From Komagataeibacter rhaeticus (GTDB lineage Bacteria; Pseudomonadota; Alphaproteobacteria; Acetobacterales; Acetobacteraceae), in contig NZ_NKTZ01000004.1 of assembly GCF_003207855.1 (NCBI RefSeq), positions 62,001 to 126,000 on the forward strand: a stretch of DNA of 64,000 nt, read 5' to 3'. Shown here in pieces: positions 40,331 to 50,863 of this stretch; position 1 is the first letter of the stretch, and every line of letters begins with the position of its first letter. Under the pieces are notes generated by a model. The model saw only the letters and a program-made list of their open reading frames with translations. It was not told the origin of the DNA and made no database searches. Position numbers and translations under genes: made by a program.

Positions 40331-41554
40331 TCAGATCGGCATGGCGCGGTCAAACACGCTTTCCAGCGCCATGATACCCGGCAGGGTCTTGCCTTCCAGC
40401 CACTCCAGAAAGGCACCGCCAGCGCTGGAGATGTAGGAGATGTGCTTTTCCACCCCCGCATGGCGCAGGGCGGAGACCGTGTCCCCGCCACCGGCAATGC
40501 TTTTCAGCACGCCGGCATCGGTCAGCCTTGCCACCTCCTTTGCCACGGCATTGGTCGCGGTATCGAAGGGCGGGATCTCGAACGCACCCAGCGGGCCGTT
40601 CCAGACCAGGGTTTTCAGGGTGGTGATCTTCTGGTTGATCAGCATCACCGTCTCCGGCCCCACGTCCAGTACCATCGCATCGGCCGGGATGGCGCTGATG
40701 GCTACCGTGCGGGTCGGCACATTGGCCTGGAAGTCGGTCGCGGTCACGGCATCGACCGGCAGGACGATCTCGCAGCCCTTTTCCCTTGCCTTGGCCATGA
40801 TGGCGCGCGCGGTGTCGTGCATGTCCGCTTCCTGCAGCGAACGGCCGACATTCACGCCCTGCGCGGCAAGGAAGGTGTTGGCCATGGCCCCGCCGATGAT
40901 CAGCATGTCCACTTTTTCAAGCAGGTTGCCGATCAGGTCGAGCTTGGTCGAGATCTTGGCCCCCCCCACGATCGCGCCCACCGGGCGCGCGGGGTTTTCC
41001 AGCGCGATGTTGAGGGCGTTGAGTTCCGTCTCCATCAGCCGCCCGGCAAAGGACGGCAGCAGGCGGGCCACGCCCTCGGTCGAGGCATGGGCACGGTGCG
41101 CGGCCGAGAACGCATCGTTCACGTAGTAATCGGCCAGGGCCGCGAACCCCTTGGCCAGTTCGGGATCGTTCTGCTCCTCACCGGGGTAGAAGCGGGTGTT
41201 TTCCAGCACCACCACGTCACCGTCCTGCATGGCGTCCACGGCCTGCTGCGCCTTGGGGCCGATGCAGTCATCGACAAAGGTGACCGGGCGGCCCAGCGCG
41301 TCACCCAGCGCGTCGGCAATGGGGCCAAGCGACATTTCGGGCACGCGCTGGCCCTTCGGGCGGTCGAAGTGACTGACCACGATTACCCTGGCACCCTTCT
41401 GCGCCAGTTCCTGTATGGTGGGCAGCAGGCGGATGATCCGTGTCGCATCGGTGATCTGCCGGTTGCGCACGGGCACGTTCAGGTCGGCGCGCAGGAGTAC
41501 CTTCTTGCCGGTGGCATCAAGGCTGTCCAGCGTCTTGAATGAAGCGGCGGCCAT
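40331..41554 (-). CDS. pgk: Phosphoglycerate kinase
   Basis: Glycolytic enzyme that makes ATP from 1,3-bisphosphoglycerate. Recognisable are the N-terminal [12 protein letters not shown], the [12 protein letters not shown] stretch, [27 protein letters not shown] and the nucleotide-binding [12 protein letters not shown]. The length is 407 residues from ATG 41554. The start overlaps the gap stop codon by one base (TAATG), so the two genes are coupled. Confidence 0.97.
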   Translation of the reverse strand: MAAASFKTLDSLDATGKKVLLRADLNVPVRNRQITDATRIIRLLPTIQELAQKGARVIVVSHFDRPKGQRVPEMSLGPIADALGDALGRPVTFVDDCIGPKAQQAVDAMQDGDVVVLENTRFYPGEEQNDPELAKGFAALADYYVNDAFSAAHRAHASTEGVARLLPSFAGRLMETELNALNIALENPARPVGAIVGGAKISTKLDLIGNLLEKVDMLIIGGAMANTFLAAQGVNVGRSLQEADMHDTARAIMAKAREKGCEIVLPVDAVTATDFQANVPTRTVAISAIPADAMVLDVGPETVMLINQKITTLKTLVWNGPLGAFEIPPFDTATNAVAKEVARLTDAGVLKSIAGGGDTVSALRHAGVEKHISYISSAGGAFLEWLEGKTLPGIMALESVFDRAMPI

Positions 41555-42576
41555 TACAGTGCCCCGAACACGGCGGCCGTGTCGGCCATGCGGTTGGAGA
41601 AGCCCCATTCGTTGTCATACCAGCTGCAGATGCGCACCAGCCGGCCCCCATCGATCACCGCCGTCTGGGTGGCGTCAAAGGTGGAGGACGCGATGGAGTG
41701 GTTGAAATCCGTGCTGACCAGCGGTGCCGTGTTGTAGGCAAGGATGCCCTTGAGCGGCCCGGATTCGGACGCCTTGCGCACGGCTTCGTTCACCGCCTCG
41801 ACGGAAGCGGGGGCGGTCTTGGGCACGAAGTCCAGCGAGACGAGCGAGACATTGGGGGTGGGCACGCGGATGGCGGTGCCGTCCAGCTTGCCCTTGAGGT
41901 GCGGCAGCACCAGCCCCACGGCGCGCGCGGCCCCGGTGGAGGTCGGGATCATGTTCAGCGCCGCCCCGCGTGCGCGGCGCAGGTCCTTGTGCAGGGTGTC
42001 CACCGTGCGCTGGTCGCCGGTATAGGAATGGATGGTGACCATGTAGCCGCATTCGATGCCGAATGCGTCATCCAGCACCTTGGCCACCGGGGCCAGGCAG
42101 TTGGTGGTGCACGAGGCATTGGAGATGACGGTCATGTCCGGTGTCAGCACATCCTGGTTCACGCCGAACACGATGGTGGCATCCACGCCCGACGCGGGGG
42201 CGGAGACGATTACCTTGCGCGCGCCCGCCTTGATCAGCTGGGCGGCCTTTTCCTTGTCCGTGAAGCGGCCGGTGCATTCCATGGCCACATCAACGCCCTG
42301 GAAGGGGACCTTCGTCGGGTCGGCCTCGGCCGAGACGGTGATGGGGGCGTAGGTGCGGCCATTGGCGGTGATGATGATCTGGTTGCCATTCACCTTCACA
42401 TCGGCGGGGAACCGGCCGTGTACGCTGTCATAGGACAGCAGGTGTGCGTTGTCTTCCACGCTGCCGAGGTCATTGATGGCAACGGGCACGACATCCGTGC
42501 GCCCGCTTTCGATAATGCCACGCAGCACGAGGCGACCAATGCGACCAAAACCGTTTATTGCGACTTTAACAGCCAT
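41554..42576 (-). CDS. gap: Glyceraldehyde-3-phosphate dehydrogenase
   Basis: NAD-dependent dehydrogenase of lower glycolysis. The Rossmann motif [14 protein letters not shown] opens the protein, the catalytic cysteine lies in [13 protein letters not shown] near residue 156, and [12 protein letters not shown] ends it. The length is 340 residues from ATG 42576, which follows CGGAG by about 11 bases; an upstream in-frame ATG at 42606 has no ribosome site. It lies 32 bases after the transketolase-like gene. Confidence 0.97.
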   Translation of the reverse strand: MAVKVAINGFGRIGRLVLRGIIESGRTDVVPVAINDLGSVEDNAHLLSYDSVHGRFPADVKVNGNQIIITANGRTYAPITVSAEADPTKVPFQGVDVAMECTGRFTDKEKAAQLIKAGARKVIVSAPASGVDATIVFGVNQDVLTPDMTVISNASCTTNCLAPVAKVLDDAFGIECGYMVTIHSYTGDQRTVDTLHKDLRRARGAALNMIPTSTGAARAVGLVLPHLKGKLDGTAIRVPTPNVSLVSLDFVPKTAPASVEAVNEAVRKASESGPLKGILAYNTAPLVSTDFNHSIASSTFDATQTAVIDGGRLVRICSWYDNEWGFSNRMADTAAVFGAL

Positions 42577-42608
42577 TTTCTTATTTTCTCCGTAAGGGTC
42601 AGACATGT

Positions 42609-44543
42609 TCACACACTGGCATCGACCGATGCCATTCCGGGTGGAGGCGCGCCGTTTCCTCCCGCGGTTCCAGGCAGGGTGTCGGACAGGGGGGCGAGCA
42701 GCCGCATGGCATCGCGGCAGATCCGTTCCGGCGTGATGTCAGCCGGGCTGCCGGGCTGGTCCGGGGATGCCCCGAACCCGTCAATGCCAACGAAAATTCC
42801 GTCTGCGCCAAGCCAGCGTTCCCATCCAAACCCCGATGCGGCCTCTATCCCGATCCGGGGTGCCGTTCCCAGCACGGCAGCACGATACGTCATTTTTTGG
42901 GCGGCGAACAGTTCCCAGCATGGAAGGGATACGACAGCCGCGGCAATCCCCGCTTCCTTCAGCAGTTTGCGCGCGGCCAGCGCCATGATCGCCTCATGCC
43001 CCGTGGCGACCAGCGTTACCTGCCGTGGTCCCTGTGCCTCGGCCAGCACATAGCCGCCGCGCGCGCACAGGTTGGTCAGCCCGTGCAGTTCGCGCTCGGG
43101 CGCGGGGGCGGACAGGATGGGGGTGGATTCCAGCGTCAGCAGGCTTGGCCCGGTGGTGCGGCGCAGCGCCAGTTCCAGGCATTCCATGGTCTCGCGGTGG
43201 TCGGCGGGACGGAAAACCGCCATATTGGGCATGGCGCGCAGGCTGGCAAGCTGTTCCACCGGGCGCCAGCCGCCCGTGTTGTCGCCGCTGAGCATGTTGT
43301 CATCGGTCAGCAGGTAGATCACCTGCTGGTCGGTCATGGCGGCGTAGCGCAGGGCGGGGCGCATGCGGTCCACCGCGATGATGGTGGATGCCCCGAAGGC
43401 CAGCAGGCCGCCATGCAGCGCAATACCATTCAGCAGGGCCGCCATGCCATGGACCTGGGTGCCGCAGTTCAGCTCCGCCTCGCCACTGCTGCGCCGGTGG
43501 GCCGACAGGTCGGCCAGCATGCCCTGGCGTGAACGCAGGCAGATCAGTTCGGGCAGGAGTTCATGCAGTGTCTCGAGTCCGCGCCGCGCGGCGAAGGCGG
43601 GGGAAACCCGGGCAATGGCCGTCCCTTCCTCGCGCCAGGTACGCTGCCAGTCGGGTTGCCAGAAGGCGGGGCGCTGGTTGCGGGCCATGCGCTCGAATTC
43701 CGCCTTCTGCCGGTCCTTGAGCAGCCGCCGCAGCCACGAACGCCGGGCGCTGGCGCCGCGCCGCGCGGCACCCGCCCACAGGCCCGGATCATCGACAAAG
43801 GGGGGCTGTGGCCCGGTTTCGGCGGTGGCGATGCAGGCGATCAGGCAGGGTTTGTGCGTGCGTTGGGAAGAAGCGATGGCGGTTGCGATCTGTTCGGGAT
43901 TGCCCGCGTCCACCTTGCGCACGGACCAGCCCGATGCACTGTAGCGTGGCAGGATGGCGTCCACCTGTTCGCGTTCGCTGTGCCACAGGCCCACCACCAG
44001 TGTCACGCGGTCCAGCGTCATTTCCCCCGCCAGCGCCGCCGTTTCCAGCGCCACCCCGGTGGAGAGTTCCGTCCAGCATCCCAGCGCCCAGATGCGGTGG
44101 TTGACCAGCGAGCGGCCAAAACGGGCCGCCAGCCTGTGTTCGGCCAGCGCCATGCCGATGGCCGCCCCCAGCCCCTGCCCGTTGGGGCCGCAGGCCTGGC
44201 GTTCATGGGGCGGGGTGTCGGGGTGGGCGCCGTGCGGGGGCAGGGGGGCCTGCCCGGACAGTTCGGCCATGATGGTGGGCAGCACGCGGTAGCGCGGGGA
44301 GGAGACGACAAAGCGGTCGCGGTCCGGCCATTCCGGGCTTGCAGGGTCGAAGCGCAGGAAGCGACTCCACAGCACAGCGCAGAAACCGGCCATGACCCGC
44401 GCATGCGGGGCATAGCGCCGGTCGGGCTCATGTACGCCAATGGCGTGGCGGATTGCCGTTATCAGGCGTTCGGGCATGCTGGGGGCGGCCGGGGGGCCAC
44501 CATCGGGCAGGGAAGCACAGGCTTGATCTTCTGGCATCGGCAT
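42609..44543 (-). CDS. Transketolase-like protein lacking catalytic motifs
   Basis: Full-length transketolase homologue of 644 residues in the position where many Alphaproteobacteria carry tkt before gap-pgk. Alignment by eye with E. coli TktA shows conserved framework ([50 protein letters not shown]) but loss of function sites. The GDG...N motif that binds Mg-thiamine diphosphate reads LGCWTEL (Cys156 for Asp). The catalytic Glu of GVREFGM is Val364 (GTQVHGM). The His of THDSIG is Asp414 (TDDNMLSG). The substrate-phosphate histidine near the N-terminus (NSGHPG) is also missing. The frame is intact, so it is not simply a pseudogene; a regulatory or scaffolding role is possible. Confidence 0.85.
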   Translation of the reverse strand: MPMPEDQACASLPDGGPPAAPSMPERLITAIRHAIGVHEPDRRYAPHARVMAGFCAVLWSRFLRFDPASPEWPDRDRFVVSSPRYRVLPTIMAELSGQAPLPPHGAHPDTPPHERQACGPNGQGLGAAIGMALAEHRLAARFGRSLVNHRIWALGCWTELSTGVALETAALAGEMTLDRVTLVVGLWHSEREQVDAILPRYSASGWSVRKVDAGNPEQIATAIASSQRTHKPCLIACIATAETGPQPPFVDDPGLWAGAARRGASARRSWLRRLLKDRQKAEFERMARNQRPAFWQPDWQRTWREEGTAIARVSPAFAARRGLETLHELLPELICLRSRQGMLADLSAHRRSSGEAELNCGTQVHGMAALLNGIALHGGLLAFGASTIIAVDRMRPALRYAAMTDQQVIYLLTDDNMLSGDNTGGWRPVEQLASLRAMPNMAVFRPADHRETMECLELALRRTTGPSLLTLESTPILSAPAPERELHGLTNLCARGGYVLAEAQGPRQVTLVATGHEAIMALAARKLLKEAGIAAAVVSLPCWELFAAQKMTYRAAVLGTAPRIGIEAASGFGWERWLGADGIFVGIDGFGASPDQPGSPADITPERICRDAMRLLAPLSDTLPGTAGGNGAPPPGMASVDASV

Positions 44544-44670
44544 CGTCCATATGTCGGGGCAGGATCGCTTGGAGCCGCCTGGCCTGTACTACTGCGCCGC
44601 GCGCATGGCGGCAACATTGCAGCGCTGCCCACTATGCCCGGCGGGGGCGATACTGTATCTGTAGCGGGCC

Positions 44671-45135
44671 ATGCACCCTCCCCGCGCCCGCCCCGCCCGC
44701 CGTGCCCTTCTTGCCGCCGCCCTGTGCCTGCCGGTGCTGGGCGGGTGCGCGCTGGTCAGCCAGAAAACCTTCAACCGCCATGCGGGCGACCCGCCCCGCC
44801 TGCCCCAGGCGCCACCGCCGCCCGTGCCGGGCATGGACCGTCCGGCGCTGGTGACCATCGTGGCGGGTACGCCACAAAGCCAGTGGCGCCCGGCGGTTAT
44901 GGCCGCCGTGACGGATGCGCTGGCGCGCAAGCCCAATGCGCTGTTCACCATTGTCGTCAACGTGCCCGACAGGGCGGACGGCACGCCGGGCGACCTGAGC
45001 GGCGTGGTGGCGGCCAGCGGCCAGCCGGTGCTCCAGGCGGTCATGGATGCGGGTGCGGGGGGCAGCCAGACCGAGATGGATGCTCGTACCATCTCCTCCG
45101 GCAGTGCAATGCAGGTCTGCATCTACGTCGAGTAG
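44671..45135 (+). CDS. Predicted lipoprotein, unknown function
   Basis: Protein of 154 residues with a lipoprotein signal peptide (basic start, hydrophobic ALLAAALCLPVL, lipobox LGGC at residue 26). A proline-rich linker (PPRLPQAPPPPVPG) leads to a small domain with alternating hydrophobic strands (ALVTIVAG, ALFTIVVNVPD, AMQVCIYVE). I do not recognise the family. It is divergent from the transketolase-like gene and lies upstream of hemA on the same strand. Confidence 0.75.
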   Translation: MHPPRARPARRALLAAALCLPVLGGCALVSQKTFNRHAGDPPRLPQAPPPPVPGMDRPALVTIVAGTPQSQWRPAVMAAVTDALARKPNALFTIVVNVPDRADGTPGDLSGVVAASGQPVLQAVMDAGAGGSQTEMDARTISSGSAMQVCIYVE

Positions 45136-45147
45136 CCGAATGCGGTT

Positions 45148-45177
45148 TTGCAATTACCGCCTCCCTCATGCCATAAA
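45148..45177 (+). promoter_or_regulatory. Candidate hemA promoter
   Basis: TTGCAA (45148-45153) and CATAAA (45172-45177) are 18 bases apart, each matching the consensus at four of six positions. The resulting leader would hold a perfect hairpin, GGCCATGC-CAGT-GCATGGCC (45248-45267), about 60 bases before the hemA start. Confidence 0.4.
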
Positions 45178-45325
45178 GGCTGGCCCGCCGGTGGTTAACC
45201 GCCAGCGACAGCGCCACGTGACGGGGAAAACACCCCCCCGCGTGAAGGGCCATGCCAGTGCATGGCCGTAATGAATGAAGCCCCCGCGCACAACAGGCGG
45301 GTGGTGTGCATGGAGAAAAGCAGCA

Positions 45326-46609
45326 GTGTCCAGTAATCATGTGGATGGGCATCCGTTCTTCCGGTTCTGCCGCACGGCACTGGAAAATATCCGCGCACAG
45401 GGACGATACCGGCAGTTCACCCCACTGGCACGCCAGGCCGAGCGGTATCCGCTTTACGAACAGCCCGAAGCGGCGGCCACCCCCGCCACCCCCGCCTGCC
45501 CGCGGGACCGGGAAGTGGTGGTCTGGTCTTCCAACGATTACCTTGGCATGGGCGTTGACCCCGTTGTGGTCGAGGCCGCCATCCAGGCCATCCATGAACA
45601 TGGCGCGGGTGCCGGCGGCACGCGCAACATCGCGGGTACCAGCCCCGTCCATACCGCGCTGGAGGCGGAACTGGCCGACCTGCATGGCAAGGAAGCGGGC
45701 CTGCTGTTCGTATCGGGCTACGTGTCCAACCAGGCATCGCTGCAGACCATCCTGACCAGCATGCCGGGCTGGATCTGCTTTTCCGACCGGCTGAACCATG
45801 CCTCCATGATCGCGGGCATCAAGGGCGCGCGCGGGTCCACCACCGTCATCTACGAACATAACGACCTGGCCGACCTGGAAGCCAAGCTGGCCGCCGCCCC
45901 CGCCGATGCGCCCAAGCTTATCGCGTTCGAGAGCGTGTATTCCATGGATGGCGACATTTCCGACATTGCCGCCACCTGCGCGCTGGCCCGCAAATATGGC
46001 GCCATGACCTATCTTGATGAAGTCCATGCCGTGGGCCTGTATGGCGCGCAGGGTGGTGGCGTATCGCAGCGCGACGGGGTCGCGGAGCAGGTGGACATCA
46101 TCGAGGGCACGCTGGCCAAGGGCTTTGGCGTGCATGGCGGCTACATCACCGCGTCCAGCGACATCGTGGAATACCTGCGCCTGTCCGCCTCGGGTTTCAT
46201 CTTCACCACGTCGCTGCCGCCCGCGGTGGTGGCCGCGGCGCTGGCCAGCGTGCAGCAGGTGCGCAAGGATGGCTGGCGGCGCGAGCGCATGTTCGAACGT
46301 GTCAATACCTTCCGTGACAAGCTGCGCCGGGCGGGCGTGCCCTTTACCATGACGCCGAGCCATATCGTGCCGATCCCGGTGGGCAATGCCGAGCGCTGCC
46401 GTGAACTGAGCGACAGGCTGCTCAATGATTACGGGATCTATGCCACCCCCATCAACTATCCCACCGTGCCCCGTGGCACCGAGCGCCTGCGCCTGACGCC
46501 GGGGCCGTACCATACCGACCAGATGATGGACGACATGGTGGCGGCGCTGACGCATCTGCTGCGCCTCAATGACCTGACGGAGGCACCGCCCGTCGCGGCC
46601 ATGGCCTGA
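45326..46609 (+). CDS. hemA: 5-aminolevulinate synthase
   Basis: PLP enzyme that condenses glycine with succinyl-CoA, the first step of heme synthesis in Alphaproteobacteria (C4 pathway). [38 protein letters not shown] and the PLP lysine in [15 protein letters not shown] are diagnostic. I chose the GTG at 45326 (start [11 protein letters not shown]) because GGAG lies ten bases upstream; a longer in-frame start at 45275 lacks this. The length is 427 residues. An excellent terminator follows. Confidence 0.96.
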   Translation: MSSNHVDGHPFFRFCRTALENIRAQGRYRQFTPLARQAERYPLYEQPEAAATPATPACPRDREVVVWSSNDYLGMGVDPVVVEAAIQAIHEHGAGAGGTRNIAGTSPVHTALEAELADLHGKEAGLLFVSGYVSNQASLQTILTSMPGWICFSDRLNHASMIAGIKGARGSTTVIYEHNDLADLEAKLAAAPADAPKLIAFESVYSMDGDISDIAATCALARKYGAMTYLDEVHAVGLYGAQGGGVSQRDGVAEQVDIIEGTLAKGFGVHGGYITASSDIVEYLRLSASGFIFTTSLPPAVVAAALASVQQVRKDGWRRERMFERVNTFRDKLRRAGVPFTMTPSHIVPIPVGNAERCRELSDRLLNDYGIYATPINYPTVPRGTERLRLTPGPYHTDQMMDDMVAALTHLLRLNDLTEAPPVAAMA

Positions 46610-46633
46610 TTGCGGGACAGGCAGGCCGCTCCT

Positions 46634-46677
46634 GATGAAAAAAGGCCGGTCGCTGTGTGCGACCGGCCTTTTTCATG
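46634..46677. terminator. Bidirectional terminator between hemA and the DsbA-like gene
   Basis: A perfect GC stem (GGCCGGTCGC / GCGACCGGCC, loop TGTGT) is flanked by AAAAAA on the left and TTTTT on the right. It can stop both hemA (plus) and the convergent DsbA-like gene (minus). Confidence 0.95.
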
Positions 46678-46694
46678 TGGGGCGTGACCGGCCC

Positions 46695-47483
46695 TCAGCG
46701 GCTCTGGGCAATGGCTTTCTTCAGGTCGTCATAGCCCACGGCGCCGGGAATGATCTGGCGGGCGTTGAACACGAAGGTGGGCGTGCCGTCCAGCCCGATG
46801 GCGCGGGCCAGTTCCATGTTGGCCTGCAGGATGGCGGTGACCCTGGCGCCATTCATGTCCGTGGCCAGTGTTGCGGCGTTCAGGCCCGACTGGGTGGCCA
46901 GCGTGCGCATGCGTTCAGCCGTGGGGGCGGCGGAATCCCCCATCACTGCCGCCTGCATGCGGAAATAGGCGGCCTGTCCCCCCTGCACGAAGGCCGCCAC
47001 CAGCGCCTGCGAGGTGATCAGGCTGCCCTGGCCCAGTACGGGAATGACCTTCTCCACAATGCGCAGGTCCCTGTCCTCCCGCGCAAGGCGGTCCAGGTCG
47101 GGCAGCACCTTGCGGCAGTAGGGGCAGCGCGGGTCATAGAATTCCACCACCGTGGTGTGCCCCTGCGGGTTGCCCAGTATGGCGTCGCTGGCAGCGGGTG
47201 TGAGCAGGTCGGCGCGGTGGCTTTCCAGCGCGCTGCGGGCCGCGTTCTGCTGGGCCGCATTGGCGGTGCTGCGCAGGGCGGCAATGGCATCGGACAGGAT
47301 GGTGGGATCGGTTTTCAGGGCGTTGCGCATGATCTCCACGATTTCCTGCCGCTGGGCGGGGGTGAAGGTCGCGGCGGGATCGGCGGCATGGCCCGTGCCG
47401 GGGCGGGCGATCATGACGGCCCCCGTGGCCAGCAGGACGGGCAGCAGGCGCGGACGGTACCGGCGGGGGGAAATGAATGTCAC
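46695..47483 (-). CDS. DsbA-family thiol:disulfide protein (ScsC/Com1-like)
   Basis: Periplasmic thioredoxin-fold protein of 262 residues. A signal peptide ends near GTGHAA-DP. An N-terminal helical region (about 38-105), of the kind used for oligomerisation in ScsC-type proteins, precedes the catalytic domain with CPYC in FYDPRCPYCRKVLP and the cis-proline in GTPTFVF. It may oxidise or isomerise disulfides of secreted proteins. The start is a GTG at 47483 with GGAG seven bases upstream. Confidence 0.9.
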   Translation of the reverse strand: MTFISPRRYRPRLLPVLLATGAVMIARPGTGHAADPAATFTPAQRQEIVEIMRNALKTDPTILSDAIAALRSTANAAQQNAARSALESHRADLLTPAASDAILGNPQGHTTVVEFYDPRCPYCRKVLPDLDRLAREDRDLRIVEKVIPVLGQGSLITSQALVAAFVQGGQAAYFRMQAAVMGDSAAPTAERMRTLATQSGLNAATLATDMNGARVTAILQANMELARAIGLDGTPTFVFNARQIIPGAVGYDDLKKAIAQSR

Positions 47484-47683
47484 GGGTTTGCTCCGTTGTC
47501 ATGTCGCGATAGGGTGCTTCTGTAAAGGATCGGGCACGGGAAAGGAATGGGTCATGGTGGCTGGCATGCCTGTTGCCCATGGCCCCCAAGGCCGCTAAGT
47601 CGTAACGGGTCTGCGGCGATCGCGTGGCCGTGGTACGAGCCGTTCAATGAATTCAAGCCGACCTGCCATTGGAGAAGCGTTGC

Positions 47684-49144
47684 GTGCCTGAGCATTCGAT
47701 AACACCTGTCGCCCGCCGGTACATGCGTCATGCAGTCTCGGCGGTGCTGGCCATTTCGGTTACGGGGTGTTCCCTCAACAAGTATTCCCCCGTGAAGATC
47801 GTGTCGCACATGTTCGGTCCTTCACCCGGGGCGCTGATCGGCACGGTCTCGGCTGATGAGCCGCAGGCGACACTGGTGGGCCGCGACATTCTCCAGCGTG
47901 GCGGCAATGCCGCGGATGCGGCGACGGCCATGGGCATGGCACTTTCGGTCACGCTGCCCTCGCGCGCCTCGCTTGGCGCGGGCGGGGCCTGCCTGGCCTA
48001 CAGGCCGGGTGACCAGAATGGCGGCCGGGCGTTCATGTTCCTGCCTGTCGCGGGCACGGTGGCGGCCACGGGCATGCCGCGCGCCGACCGTCCGGCAGCC
48101 GTCCCGATGATGGCGCGCGGGCTGTATCTCATGCATCTGCAATACGGGTCGGTCGCCTTTTCCGAACTGCTGCCCGGCGCGATCACGCTGGCTTCCAACG
48201 GCATCAACGTCAGCCGCCAGCTTGCGGGCGACCTTGCGGCCGTGCAGGTGCCGCTGCTGGCCGATGCGGGCATACGCGCCATCTTCAGCCGTTCGGATGG
48301 CAAGGCGCTGGCCGAAGGCGATGCGCTGGTGCAGACGCACCTGTCCGGCGCGCTGGACCAGATCCGCAGCATGGGGGTAGGTGATCTGTACAATGGCGCC
48401 CTGGCCCAGTCCTTTGTCGCGGGCAGCCAGGCGGCAGGCGGCGGGTTGCAGGTGGCGGACCTGCGCGCGGCCGTTCCGTCGGAGCAGAAGCCCCTTGTCG
48501 TGGAAAATGGCGAGACGCGGGTCGCCTTCCTGCCGCCGCCCGCCGATGGCGGGCTGGGAAGTGCCGTTACCTTCCGCAGCGCGGCCTCATCTGATGCCGC
48601 AACCCGTGCGCAGGCCGCCATTGCCGCCTGGCGCGCGCAGAACGGCAATGCCACGGGGGGCACGGCGGACAGCGTGCTGGCGCGGGCGCAGGCCTTCGTC
48701 AATGCCGGTGGCGGGGCGGGGGGCGGCCTGCCCGCGCTCCCGGCCTCCACATCCTTTACGGTGGTGGACCATGCCGGCATGGCCGTGGCGTGCAGCCTGA
48801 GCATGGACAACCTGTTCGGCACGGGGCGCATGGCGGGCAATACCGGCATTGTGCTGGGGGCCTCCCCCGCCCGCCTGCCACAGCCGCTGTATACGGCGGC
48901 CATCGCCAGTCAGGGCCGGGCATTCCGGGCTGTGGCGGCGGGGTCGGGGCAGAATGATGCTGCCGCCGCCGTGGGCGTTACCATGCGCAATATCCTGGCC
49001 GGTCAGGCACCCGACGCGCATCCCGTCACGGCACAGGGGCGCGTGAATGCCATATCCTGCCCGCGCGGGCTGCCGGGCGATGGCGCGACCTGCGTTGCCG
49101 CGACCGACCCGCGTGGCGCGGGGCTGGCCATGGGGCCGCGCTAG
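47684..49144 (+). CDS. Gamma-glutamyltranspeptidase-like lipoprotein, degenerate active site
   Basis: GGT-superfamily protein of 486 residues with a lipoprotein signal (AISVTGCSL). The N-terminal half fits GGT (GRDILQRGGNAADAATAMG, ASLGAGGACLAY), as does the region after the expected self-cleavage site (FTVVDHAGMAVACSLSMDNLFGTGRM, NTGIVLG). The nucleophile position of TTHYSVVD reads STSFTVVD, with S355 for the catalytic Thr, and the downstream GSPGG motif is replaced by GSGQND. It is also shorter than typical GGT. Activity is therefore doubtful. GTG 47684 has GGAG nine bases upstream; ATG 47723 is an alternative that still gives a lipoprotein. Confidence 0.8.
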   Translation: MPEHSITPVARRYMRHAVSAVLAISVTGCSLNKYSPVKIVSHMFGPSPGALIGTVSADEPQATLVGRDILQRGGNAADAATAMGMALSVTLPSRASLGAGGACLAYRPGDQNGGRAFMFLPVAGTVAATGMPRADRPAAVPMMARGLYLMHLQYGSVAFSELLPGAITLASNGINVSRQLAGDLAAVQVPLLADAGIRAIFSRSDGKALAEGDALVQTHLSGALDQIRSMGVGDLYNGALAQSFVAGSQAAGGGLQVADLRAAVPSEQKPLVVENGETRVAFLPPPADGGLGSAVTFRSAASSDAATRAQAAIAAWRAQNGNATGGTADSVLARAQAFVNAGGGAGGGLPALPASTSFTVVDHAGMAVACSLSMDNLFGTGRMAGNTGIVLGASPARLPQPLYTAAIASQGRAFRAVAAGSGQNDAAAAVGVTMRNILAGQAPDAHPVTAQGRVNAISCPRGLPGDGATCVAATDPRGAGLAMGPR

Positions 49145-49200
49145 TCTGGCATTTTTGCGCCGGTACGGCATTATTCACGGCGTGGGGCAGGGTGGGACCA

Positions 49201-49229
49201 TTGTAAATGGTCCTGTTTTGTTCCATATT
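49201..49229 (+). promoter_or_regulatory. recA promoter with a near-consensus LexA box
   Basis: TTGTAA (49201-49206) and CATATT (49224-49229) are 17 bases apart. In the spacer GGTC-N7-GTTC (49209-49223) differs by one base from the alphaproteobacterial LexA site GTTC-N7-GTTC. LexA bound there would block the polymerase, the usual SOS arrangement for recA. Confidence 0.65.
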
Positions 49230-49323
49230 GCAGTGCAGGACGTACCGCCTGCCCGGCGCAGGTGGTGGCGGGCGGGAGGCCCGCTTTCGGTTTCATCTCC
49301 TCAAGCACCAGGATAGGCACGTA

Positions 49324-50370
<1,047 letters not shown>

Positions 50371-50476
50371 TCCCCCCGTCCTGCCCGGTTAAGGCAGGCT
50401 GACAGGGATGCCCCGCCCGGCAGGCCAGAGCCGTGTGGGCGGGGCAGGGTGCAAGAAGGGGGAAGGGGCTGCCGGG

Positions 50477-50863
50477 ATGAAACCGCGTCTTGCAATGGTT
50501 GGATTGCTGGCCTGCCTTGCGGCCTGTAGTGCCGGGCAGGACGACAACAACGACCCCGCTGACGTGGATGAGGCCCCCCGCCCGCTGGGCCACCGGAGCG
50601 GTGGCCATCATGTTCCCCACGCAAGCGATGCGCTGCGCCCGCTGTCCCGTCACCTGCCAAAGCCGCCCGACCCGGCGGATGACGCGGCTACGGAACCCTA
50701 TCATACCCCGCCCGACGCGGCGGCGATGCAGATGATCTCCTCGGGTTACGATCCCAACCAGGCAGGCGATGACGATGCGCCGTCCGACAGTGATGACGGC
50801 AAGCACTTCGTCGTGCCGGACACGCAGGTCAGCTACGGTCGCAAGCCCGGCCAGTCCAACTAG
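50477..50863 (+). CDS. Predicted lipoprotein, unknown function
   Basis: Protein of 128 residues with a lipoprotein signal (MKPRLAMVGLLACLAACS, lipobox LAAC). The mature part is low in hydrophobic residues and rich in Asp, Pro and His (for example GHRSGGHHVPHASD and AGDDDAPSDSDDGKH), so it is probably largely disordered and could bind metal ions. The family is unknown to me. Its stop codon overlaps the end of the convergent glycerate kinase gene by four bases. Confidence 0.75.
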   Translation: MKPRLAMVGLLACLAACSAGQDDNNDPADVDEAPRPLGHRSGGHHVPHASDALRPLSRHLPKPPDPADDAATEPYHTPPDAAAMQMISSGYDPNQAGDDDAPSDSDDGKHFVVPDTQVSYGRKPGQSN

